A stretch of DNA of 61,925 bases from Ochromonas danica (lineage: Eukaryota > Sar > Chrysophyceae > Chromulinales > Chromulinaceae), in the NCBI GenBank assembly GCA_015146655.1, contig VKHL01000115.1:31830-93754 (forward strand). Direction: 5' to 3'. How positions within the stretch are numbered: position 1 is the stretch's first letter; every line of letters begins with the position of its first letter. The notes under the pieces were generated by a model. That model was not told the origin of the DNA. It saw only the letters and a list, made by a program, of their open reading frames with translations, and did no database searches. Shown in pieces: positions 1 to 8,401 of the stretch. The translations under genes and the position numbers were made by a program.

Positions 1-1817
1 AGATCCACACCGAGCCCACTATGGCAGTTGCCTAGAGACCTTCTCCACTGCCTCTACTCCGAGTGGCTACCATCATGGCGGGACCTGGCAGCCATGGATG
101 TTGCCTGTCTGGGACAGCTGACTGGAGATCGAGAGCAGTGGCTCTCTTCCCTGAGAGAGGTGAACCTGACGAGAGGGCTAGGCAGGAGACTGTCTGACCA
201 GGCCATGAGGGGGTGGTATCTGTGGACAGGCAGTCGCAAGGTGTGGTTGGTGGAAGGCTTCCCTGTGCGACTGTCTGCTTCTGTTGTCTTTCATGATGAA
301 GAAGGTGTCATGAGGTTAGACCACTTCTGTCCTCACCTTCGCTCTGTGGAGATCGAGAGAGACGTCTACCTGACCACCACCTCTCCCTCGTTAGTGAAGG
401 CTCTGGAGGACAGCTTGGCTGTGTTTCTAAGGCAATGTAGTCGTCTCGAGGGTGTGCGGGTGGACGGGAGGTGTCAAGGAGGCATTGTGCGAGACACAGA
501 GGTAGACGCTGCCTATCTATCCGCCTTGGCAGGGGCAATGAAGGCCAACTCGTTGGTCAAGATGGAGATCTGCTTCTATCAATCCGCTCCTTCCTTCCAC
601 CTGTTGGCTAACCTGCTAGTCAATCACATTTCCAGCTTGAAGGAGATCGAAGTCATCGCGACTCTCCCCGTTGACTGGCTGGCGAGTGATCTGCTGGTAT
701 TTCTTCATCGTAACGAGTTCTGCCTCAGAAGATTGAGTGTTGAAGGCCTTCAGGCCATTGGGAAGGATTCCGGATGGAAGCTGGTTCATGGCGATGTTTT
801 CCGAGCACCAGAGCATTTGGTTCTATTCAGTGCTGTGATTGCCACTGGCTGGCAGTTCTCGCTGCTCTTGCCTGCTACAATAATCTCTGCTGAGAAGGTG
901 AATCAGCAGTTTTCGTGGCCCAAGCTTTCCCAATTCCAAATAGTATGGCCAACATTTATTGCGTGTGATGCGCTCTCTTCTGCTGTGGCTGGCTATGTTT
1001 CTGGCTCCTACTACAAGCAATTCTTTTCCACTGCAAGACAAGAAGCATCGTCTCAGTGGCGGAACGCAATGTTCTTCGCCATCGTTCTCTTTCCAGTCCA
1101 CGTGATGGCAGTCAGCTTTGTACTCAACGTCGTTTTTGCGGGTGGTAGTTTTTCGATACCCATTCCTCTCTCCGTGGCCATCAAAATGGTTGCACTCCAG
1201 TCATTTGTGGCTCTTCCTTTCGCAATGTTTGGCAGACACTGGGGTGGGAAGTATGATCCGCCTTGCAGAGTGAATAGCATTCCTCGCCCAATCCCACAGG
1301 TGAGCTGGTACGCATCACCTCTTTTCATATCCATGCTTGCTGGTATCCTTCCTTTTGGATTGTTATTCTTCTGGGATGACTTCCTCGTCAGGATGTGCAC
1401 TTGGTTGTTGTCCGGGCACTGCTCTTTTCTTGTTTCCTTACTTTTGTTCAACGTGATTCTCGCACTTGTGATCATCTTCAGCACTATTGTGGCAGTTTAT
1501 TTTACCCTAAACAATGAGAATTATCACTGGCAATGGCTCGCATTGGGTTGTGCTGCCTCGCCTGCGTTCTATGTCTTCCTATATTTCTTCTATTTCTCAT
1601 ACAAGACACAAATGACTGGTTCACTGGTGGAATTGTAAGTCATCACTCCGTATTGTGAGCTTCGAGTATTCTTCTTCTTTCCTTTATCTCTTCGCTATTT
1701 CATTGACTGTGTAGGTTTCTCTTCTGCTGTGTTTTGTTCTTCATGTGGAGTGCTTTGGGCTTGTGGGGCGCAAGCCTCTTCGTCCACAAGATTTACAGAA
1801 ACGTCAAGATCGACTAA
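1..1817 (+). CDS. F-box-like/leucine-rich membrane protein, 5' end outside window
   Basis: The frame is open from base 1, so the start codon lies to the left of the window. Exon 1 runs to 1634 and exon 2 is 1715-1817. The 80-nt intron 1635-1714 starts GTAAGT and ends GTAG. Read unspliced, the protein would stop at 1636; splicing adds a further hydrophobic segment (FFMWSALGLWG, LFVHKIY) before TAA. The N-terminus (LPRDLLHCLYSEWL, WRDLAAMDVAC, EQWLSSL) resembles an F-box-like opening. It is followed by irregular leucine-rich stretches such as LKEIEVI and LRRLSVEG. The second half has about five hydrophobic helices. F-box plus LRR plus several membrane spans is not a combination I recognise. The F-box label is a resemblance only. 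The splice and the membrane character are well supported; the function is unknown. Confidence 0.6.
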
Positions 1818-2671
1818 ATGTAGCATGGCGTTTTCATTTGTAGAAAAGCGAAATAGTATGGATGGAATTGTATACATAGTTTGCAATAACCTTAAGGCTG
1901 CTGGTCTAGAAAGGTGAAGGAGTATTATTAAATTATCAGACCAGTGGCCTCGACGAAAACATTCCAGCAGGTTGCTACTGCATTAGAATTTTGGCCACTG
2001 TGACCTTCCAATGCTCACTCATGGCCTTGTTGCTGCTCTTTACCGTTATCTTGCAAACATTCATGCCGGCTGTGGGTTCTGGACCAGGCGCACATCACAC
2101 GTGCCAGCCATGTCATTTGGACGTGTCACACGCGCATATGCACCAGACGGATGCATTCGCTTAACACCAAAAGAAACCCCAGTCTTGTATCACTACTTCT
2201 TCTCAACTGCTGTCTTCAGCATATGTCGCTCAGATAGTATCCAGACCTCTCCACTATTCCAATGAACTGGAGTAACTTGTAGAGTGAACGTCTCATCAGC
2301 CAGGATGTAATCCACTGTTTGACATCTCCATTCATCAAAAAGAATGACATCAGGATTGTCATTGTTACAACACAACGCGTAAGATGCATCTACCTATAAA
2401 TGACCGGTGCACGGTCAGAAACAGTGGGGATAGATAGAGCATCATCCAAAGCATTGTCCAGGAACACCACCACAACCACAATGCGAACAAACTAAGATAA
2501 TGATGATTCACCAATCGAGGGGACTGGAGGATCCCACGCATTGTAACAATATATTCGAGCACACGGCATTCCCGCGCGTCGCAACAACATTCATCATGAT
2601 CGTTAACTTAAGAAGGACAGGATCAGTTCAGTTACAATAGGCTACAGTACTACAGGTAGTCACTCTGTGTC
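1818..2671. other. intergenic stretch without a convincing gene
   Basis: Only short open frames occur here. One on the minus strand (about 2193-2375) encodes a fragment with NPDVILFDEW and ILADETFTL that hints at a decayed coding sequence, but I cannot assign it to a family. The sequence GTTAACTTAAG at 2602-2612 lies 60 bp upstream of the next start and recurs near other genes in the window. CTACAGTA at 2642 is another word that recurs between genes. Confidence 0.5.
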
Positions 2672-3421
2672 ATGACAACCAAGCGATCTACCGTGGCTAA
2701 AGTAAGTGTCCATGAAGAGAAAGTCTGTCCCTCTTTTCCTCACACCAACAGTCTTTTCTCGTCTGCCCAGCTCCATGCCCCCGTGCCTTTCCATGGCAGC
2801 GGCAGCGGCAGCGGCAGCCAACTGTCCGCCTCTTGCAAGGAAGGCTTCAGCGCTGACGAAGGCCCCGCCTCCTGTCGAGAGGACAGTCTGCGCGAGAATG
2901 ACATGCAGCTGATCGTCGAGCACTTCCATCGGCTGGGGGAGTACAGCGCAGAGCCGGACAGCGCGGCGTGGCGGCAGTACCGCGACATGGTCTACCAGAT
3001 CAACCGCAAGCACAAGGCGATGGACGAGGCCGCCTTTCTCCGCCTGCGAGAGTCCGTGGCTACCCCCGTGGCGGCGGCGGTGGCGGAGGAGGAGGATGAC
3101 GTCAGTCGGTGCTCTGACCACAGCGTGGTAGCGCTGCCGCCAATTCTGCGCCTGCGCCTCTCAGCAAAGCACCACAGACCCCCTCCTTCTGCTCCTACTC
3201 CTGGTGGCGGTAGCAGTAGTAGTGGCAGTGGCAGTGGTAGGACTCCGCTGAGATGTGTGGACAAGCTTCGCTCTTCCACTCAACGCCTGCTACCACCCCA
3301 CCACCACCACCACCACCACCCGCAGCAACACCCTCAGCAGCTAGTGGGGGGAAGTGGCAGTGGCAGTGGTGGTCTAGTAGCGGGGCGGAAATCCTTCAAA
3401 TCGGCTGGAGCAGCTGTCTAG
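2672..3421 (+). CDS. unknown small protein with Ser/Gly/His-rich tail
   Basis: ATG at 2672, TAG ending at 3421. Read straight through it gives 249 residues. A good 69-nt GT-AG intron, 2702-2770 (GTAAGT to CTGCCCAG), lies in phase 0. Because it is a multiple of three and contains no stop, both the spliced (226 aa) and the retained (249 aa) product would be in frame. The only ordered-looking part is a charged helical segment around NDMQLIVEHFHRLGEY to YQINRKHKAMDEAAFL. The rest is low complexity: Gly-Ser repeats, a run of His near residue 213, and a Gly-Ser tail. No domain recognised. It is convergent with the SLC35A gene that follows. Coding nature is likely from the Kozak-like ATG, codon use and the splice signals. 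Confidence 0.5.
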   Translation: MTTKRSTVAKVSVHEEKVCPSFPHTNSLFSSAQLHAPVPFHGSGSGSGSQLSASCKEGFSADEGPASCREDSLRENDMQLIVEHFHRLGEYSAEPDSAAWRQYRDMVYQINRKHKAMDEAAFLRLRESVATPVAAAVAEEEDDVSRCSDHSVVALPPILRLRLSAKHHRPPPSAPTPGGGSSSSGSGSGRTPLRCVDKLRSSTQRLLPPHHHHHHHPQQHPQQLVGGSGSGSGGLVAGRKSFKSAGAAV

Positions 3422-3943
3422 CCTTCTCGTTGTAGTGGAGATGGTGCTGTGGTAGTGGTAGTGGTAGTGATAGTGACGGTAGCCTCGCTCTCTCACCCGC
3501 AAAGTGTTCCATTTCGTGTCGTCAGCTCGCTGGGCCGGTTTCCATCTCAGCGCTTATGTGTGTTTGTGTGTGTGCATGTGTGTGTAGTGGTAGTGGTAGT
3601 GACTCAGTGCATCCTTCCTCCTCTTTGTACATCGCTGCAATAATGCGGATTTATTAAGATGATATCATTGTTATTGTTAGTAAACGATGGCATGGTGTCC
3701 ATCTCTCCTGCTAGACTACCTGCTAGTAGACTTCTTAAGTTAACAATCAATCATACAATTATGATTAAGACAATGATGACCACCTTACATTATCATTATC
3801 ACTATCATTGTTCATACTCACCTATCCTAGAGGGTCAGTAAGTTGTATATACACACACCTAGAGCTAGCAGCTAATTGAGATGGGAGGGTAGGACTGATA
3901 AGGTCTAGATATCCAGAATCTGGAAATTTGAGATCCCGGGAAG
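3422..3943. other. convergent spacer between two 3' ends
   Basis: Holds GTAGTGGTAGTGGTAGTG-type repeats (3450-3480 and 3585-3602) and CTTAAGTTAAC at 3734-3744, the exact reverse complement of the 2602 motif. It also has many AT-rich words typical of 3' ends here. No gene seen. Confidence 0.6.
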
Positions 3944-5053
3944 CTACACACTGTCATACCCTCCTCTCCCTACCCCACTACTACTTACACCGCCTCCTCC
4001 TACCATAGTAGATACAGAAGAAGAGGTAGAGGAAGAGGAGGAGGTGGTGGTAGTCGTTGGAGGAGCGTCCTCTTGCTTGCCGAGGGGATACTTCGCATAG
4101 AGATACATGGCGAGGAGGACCAACGCGGCGCCTATCGTGAAGAGCAAGGACGGCTTGAAGTCGAAGAAGCAGTAGGACAGCAGACAGGCGGTGACGATCG
4201 AGAAGGAGGCAGCAAAGCCCTTCAAGATATTGTCCGCATACTTCACCACCACAGCAACGATCAATCCCCCCACAGCTTGTAGGAGGATGACCATAATGAC
4301 GAGGGAGGAATACCCTGCGAAGAATCCCCTCGTGCGCACACTCTCTCCCTCGCCACTGAAGTAGATGCCCAGCACGGCAGCCACGATGGAGGACACGCCC
4401 ATCTGAATGTTCCGCATCCACAATGACGTGGCGGCATTCTTCAGAAGCTTCTCAAAGTAAACCCCAGCGAAGCCAGAAGAACATGCCGCGAGGAAGACTG
4501 CGAGCAGGCCCAGCCAGGAGTTGCGCTGGTCCTCTGCAGTGCCGCGCTGGCTTGAGGTCGAGGAGAGTTGAGCCAGAGAGACGCCCAGAGTGAGCAAGCA
4601 GAGGGAGAGGATCTGCATGGAGGACTGCCGCTTGTTGAGCATGACGAAGGAGAAGAAGGCGGTGGTCAAGATCTTCAGCTGGTAGCCCACTTGGAAGGTG
4701 GCGGCGTCCAAGTGCGAGAGGGCGTAGTAGAGCAGGTTGTTCTGTATGGAGTACATGATGGAAGGCACGGCGAGCTTCAACACTTCCACCGGCTGGGCGA
4801 AGAGGTCCGTCCTCACGGCATGCAAGAGACCGCGACCTCCGCCGCGCTCGTAGGCGATGACTGCCAGGCAGGTGAGGAACTTCAAGACCTCCATGGAGAC
4901 TACCGCCGTGGACGAAGCGTAGCGCTCACTAGCCGTGCCCACCGTGCGCGAGTAGCGCATGAAGATGACGAGGAAAGTGTTTTGCAGGACGAGGCAGGCC
5001 AAGGCGCCATACTTCACATTGAATACGCGAGACAAGGCCGTCGTCATCCACAT
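3944..5053 (-). CDS. nucleotide-sugar transporter, SLC35A/UDP-galactose transporter family
   Basis: Single exon; 369 residues from the ATG at 5053. Upstream codons are open to a stop at 5101-5099 but contain no ATG. The protein has about ten hydrophobic helices and the family's conserved segments: NVKYGALACLVLQNT, VLKLAVPSIMYSIQNNLLYY, LSHLDAATFQVGYQLKILTTA, GFAGVYFEKLLK and ADNILKGFAAS. These place it in the Nuc_sug_transp group (SLC35A1/2/3). Members exchange a cytosolic nucleotide sugar for the monophosphate across the Golgi membrane to feed glycan synthesis. The sugar (UDP-Gal, UDP-GlcNAc or CMP-Sia) cannot be told from sequence alone. After the last helix comes a Thr/Ser-rich tail unrelated to transport. 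The C-terminus converges on the preceding gene. Confidence 0.93.
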   Translation of the reverse strand: MWMTTALSRVFNVKYGALACLVLQNTFLVIFMRYSRTVGTASERYASSTAVVSMEVLKFLTCLAVIAYERGGGRGLLHAVRTDLFAQPVEVLKLAVPSIMYSIQNNLLYYALSHLDAATFQVGYQLKILTTAFFSFVMLNKRQSSMQILSLCLLTLGVSLAQLSSTSSQRGTAEDQRNSWLGLLAVFLAACSSGFAGVYFEKLLKNAATSLWMRNIQMGVSSIVAAVLGIYFSGEGESVRTRGFFAGYSSLVIMVILLQAVGGLIVAVVVKYADNILKGFAASFSIVTACLLSYCFFDFKPSLLFTIGAALVLLAMYLYAKYPLGKQEDAPPTTTTTSSSSSTSSSVSTMVGGGGVSSSGVGRGGYDSV

Positions 5054-5628
5054 GGCCAGCACAGACTCAGTCTGATTCTTGCTGCTTTTTAGTCGAGGTT
5101 AGCTGGAAGGAGAGGTGATACTGCAGGGAAAGAAGCAGAAGCAGAAGACCAGATGGGATGAGATGAGATCAGCCAATTTCACTATTTTGTTTTTCAGGCG
5201 AAAACTCTTCTTCCTCGCTCAGAAAAGTCCACTATTCAGACTTGAAAATCCTCCCTCACCCCAAAGCCTGCCAGTTCGTTTACAATCCCCATCCTCGTTA
5301 CTGTATTGTAGACTATGTTAATGATGTCAATGATGTATGTTATGATGTCATAAGGTCATGTCGGATGATATCTCAAGTGCTATTGATTTATGATAGTCTA
5401 CTATCTACTACTAGACTATTAGACTATTACTGTAGTATTACTGTAGTATTACTTTAGTATGATTGACGCTAACTTAGTTAGTAGTCAAGCACACGGCAAA
5501 GCACGGCATGGGAAGCTGTCTAACACTAACAAGACCATCCTCTTTTTGCTTGTTATTTAGATAGACAGACGGCCTGTCACAGCATGGTCATGGCCCAGCT
5601 AGTCTAAGCTAAGCTAGTCTAGGTTAAG
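5054..5628. other. intergenic spacer between SLC35A start and KDSR stop
   Basis: Contains the SLC35A promoter and the KDSR 3' region. It carries two small tandem repeats, listed separately, and repeated TAGACTA/TAGTCTA words. No gene seen. Confidence 0.6.
5425..5457. repeat. 11-nt tandem repeat, three copies
   Basis: TATTACTGTAG twice, then TATTACTTTAG, head to tail in the spacer between SLC35A and KDSR. Confidence 0.9.
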
Positions 5629-5635
5629 CTAAGCT
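5597..5635. repeat. 15-nt tandem repeat at the KDSR stop codon
   Basis: AGCTAGTCTAAGCTA, AGCTAGTCTAGGTTA and a partial third copy. The partial copy overlaps the last codons and stop of the minus-strand KDSR gene. Confidence 0.85.
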
Positions 5636-6782
5636 TTCTTCTGCTTCACTCCTCCCTCTGTTGGGACTGCTGGGTTGGTATGCTGTCGAATGAGAATCTG
5701 CCAGTAAAGGACATAGAAAAGAGCTATCAAACGACCAGGAGAGGCCACCAGCACCTGCTGCACTACTTCCCAAGCATTAGTCACAGGTGTCATGCCTGCA
5801 TGAAGTTGCTTGAGCAGATGGCCATCCAGGCCAGAGGCGATGGTGTAGACTGGACTGGAGGAGCGGGTCGCCTCCACAATATCGCGTGCTACCTCTGTCG
5901 CTTCCAAAGGAGTGCCGGATTCGGAGAGCAAGGAGGTGATGCGAGGCTTGGTCAGCATCTCCTCGGCATAGCCTGGCGTGCGCGTGTCGGGAGGGTAGGC
6001 CACGGAGACGTGCACATTGAAGGGTCGCAACTCAGCGAGAAGCGCTTCTGCCAGGCCACGCAACGCCCACTTACTCGCAGCATAGGCCGTGTAGCCATGG
6101 ATCGCGGCCTGGGCCACCTGAGAAGAGACGAAGACGATGTGGCCTCGACCTCGCGACTTCATGGCAGGCACGACAGCTCGGGTAGGGTAGACACTGCCCA
6201 AGACATTGATGCGAAGCATTCGCTCGAAGGCTTCAGCTGGGAGGTCAGAGAACTCCGCGGCGATGGAGGTGCCAGCACAGTTGATGAGGATGTCCACGGG
6301 ACCAAAGGCCTCGACGGCTTTGCTGAGGCAGGTAGCCACCACCTCCTCGGAGGAGCCCACGTCACAGGAGAGAGCTTGTAGGCGAGCACTGTCAGGGAGA
6401 GGGTCTGCAATTGGCAGGAGAGAGGGGATCAGTCTGAGAGGTGGGGGAGGGGGAGGGAAGTGTATGTGTGTGTGCGTGTGTGTATTATGTGGGAGGGGGA
6501 AGGGGGGCTACCTTTGGTCAACTCTCTGCTAGCATCATCTAAGCGCTGCTGATTCCTCGCTACAATGGTCACTTTAAATCCAGCCTTCAAGTAGAGTCGA
6601 GCTACTTCAAGTCCGATGCCACTGCTGCCGCCAGTGACGACGACGTGGTCAGAGGGCTGCTGGGTAGTCTGCACAGGGTGAAGGGCGAGACAGAAGATGA
6701 CCACCCTCAACACGAGATAGAGGAGGATGGCGAAAAGACAAAGTGCGATGAGAGAGGTGGATAAAAAGGATAATATAGTCAT
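5629..6782 (-). CDS. KDSR: 3-ketodihydrosphingosine reductase
   Basis: Exon 1 6782-6512 and exon 2 6404-5629 give 348 residues. The 107-nt intron 6511-6405 is rich in (CA)n on this strand. The enzyme is an ER short-chain dehydrogenase that reduces 3-ketodihydrosphingosine to dihydrosphingosine with NADPH, the second step of sphingolipid synthesis. Visible features: an N-terminal membrane helix (SLIALCLFAILLYLVLRVV), the cofactor glycine motif TGGSSGIG, the family segment DILINCAG, a catalytic serine region VFVSSQ and the YxxxK pair in YAASK. A C-terminal membrane stretch follows. The end KQKKA fits the K-x-K-x-x ER-retrieval signal, consistent with the known location. Start: first ATG, just before the membrane helix. 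It shares a 297-bp promoter region with the divergent gene at 7080. Confidence 0.92.
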
Positions 6783-7079
6783 GATTGGATAGATTCTACT
6801 GATGAGAGAGAAATCGGAAATCTATCAAGCACTTTCAACTATTATTGCATTGCGTAGTATTGTTGTGCTGAGGGGGAGCTTCTAGATTGACAGATCTGAG
6901 AAACTGGGATAGAAAAGAGAAGAAGTCACAGTGAGATCAATAACTGAAAGAAAAGGAAGTGTCAGCGTATCCAATCGCATAGCTCGTCCCTCTTCTCTCA
7001 TTGTTTGGTAGATAAACAGTTTCTCTCTCTTTCTCTCTCTCAGGCATCCTCACAATTGATTGGCAGTATTTCCCATCCC

Positions 7080-7928
7080 ATGTCCTCCGAACGAGATCGG
7101 TCCATCATTCAAGCACGTGAGCTTGACCAAGCTTCCACTTTCCTTGTTCGTCTTGGAGTGCAAACTGTACGTCGCAATCCTATCAAAGTCTCCTTCTACC
7201 TCCTAGGACTGCTGCTCTGCCTCTTCTTCAATGGGTTCAGCATCACCGCCGAGCAACGCGCTGCCTACTATGAGGCCATGAAGAAAGTGGATCATACTGC
7301 CGTCCTGGAAGCCAGTGATCGACTTGATCAGTCCTATTATCACTATCGCAGTCATCGCGGGTGGTTCTCCTGTGATGCCACTTGTCAGCTCTACAAGACG
7401 GTCTATGACGAGGACTATCAAAGGTATCAGGCACTCAAACAAGAAGAAGCTCGCGCCTTATCAGCTGCCAAGGCCACGCTTGGCCTCTTCTCAGAGTATG
7501 CTGTCGAAGAGACACGAGACCTCTTCTGGCAAAGGTTCACGCAGGGCAAAGCCTTTGCCAGCCACCAGACCAAGTTAGACGCTCTCTTTATGGGCATTGG
7601 AGCGATGGCAAGGGATGAATCCTTTCTCTCCTATCTCCTACGCGTAGCTTTCTCTCTGCTTTTCAACCTTACCCTGGGAGTGAGTCTGTCTGTGGTGGTT
7701 TTCCTCTTCTCCCTCTACTCTATCATTACCTCGTATCAGCCATCTTTTCTGTTTGCAATCTTCTTCTTCATCCTCGCGGCTGCTGCCGCGATCTCCTTCG
7801 CTGTGAGCTGGTTGATCGGTCTCTATGCCATCGCTGCGGGAACCACCTATGTTGGCATCAAGCTACTCGACTCCAACCTTCGAATAGAGCATAACGACGA
7901 GCGACAAAGGCAGCGTCGAGTGCGTTGA
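7080..7928 (+). CDS. conserved multi-spanning membrane protein, function unknown
   Basis: ATG at 7080 (MSSERDRSI) gives 282 residues in a single coding exon. A polypyrimidine tract and CAG ending at 7044, with a possible GTGAGA donor near 6935, suggest a 5' UTR intron. One hydrophobic helix (SFYLLGLLLCLFFNGF) is followed by a soluble segment of about 130 residues containing HRGWFSCDATCQLY. Then comes LFMGIGAMARDESFLSYLLR, which looks like a conserved signature, and three or four closely packed helices ending in LIGLYAIAAGTTYVGIK. I believe similar proteins exist in plants and algae but cannot name the family. Divergent partner of KDSR. Confidence 0.75.
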   Translation: MSSERDRSIIQARELDQASTFLVRLGVQTVRRNPIKVSFYLLGLLLCLFFNGFSITAEQRAAYYEAMKKVDHTAVLEASDRLDQSYYHYRSHRGWFSCDATCQLYKTVYDEDYQRYQALKQEEARALSAAKATLGLFSEYAVEETRDLFWQRFTQGKAFASHQTKLDALFMGIGAMARDESFLSYLLRVAFSLLFNLTLGVSLSVVVFLFSLYSIITSYQPSFLFAIFFFILAAAAAISFAVSWLIGLYAIAAGTTYVGIKLLDSNLRIEHNDERQRQRRVR

Positions 7929-8401
7929 GGTGATGGGAAGAGGTGGTAGTGGATGAAGACTTGTTGGTACAGGATGTTATTGTGCTGTTATTGGCTTTTC
8001 ATTAAGTCTCATCGTGCCTGCTCCTTCGATGAGCATGGCCTCGGCTACTAACTAAGCTTAACTTTCTTAACTTGACTTGTTGACGTCATCAATATCAATA
8101 CTATCGTAAGTAGAAGAGTCAAAGGGAGACACCACCAACAAAAGCGATAGACTCCCTTCATCACAATGATCAAAATTATTGTTGTTCTTGGTCACCCACC
8201 ATCCCAGAATCATGTGTAAAGACGAGGGTGAGGTATCATGACCCATGAGATAAAGATTGCCAGGAAAGAAGGCCCCCAGGACAAAGAGGCGAGGAAGAGG
8301 AAGGCTTGGGAAGGATCTGCACTGATCGAAATCAAATGACTAGACTTGACTATATACAGAGAGGAACGAACAGTAGACTAGCACAACCTTTTGGTTCATC
8401 A
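7929..8401. other. convergent spacer
   Basis: Space between two 3' ends with TTAACTT words near 8060-8080. No gene or RNA recognised. Confidence 0.6.

Noticed and set aside
2193-2375. Minus-strand fragment with ILADETFTL as a transposase piece
   Set aside because: The resemblance to a DDE core is too short and lacks further catalytic residues.
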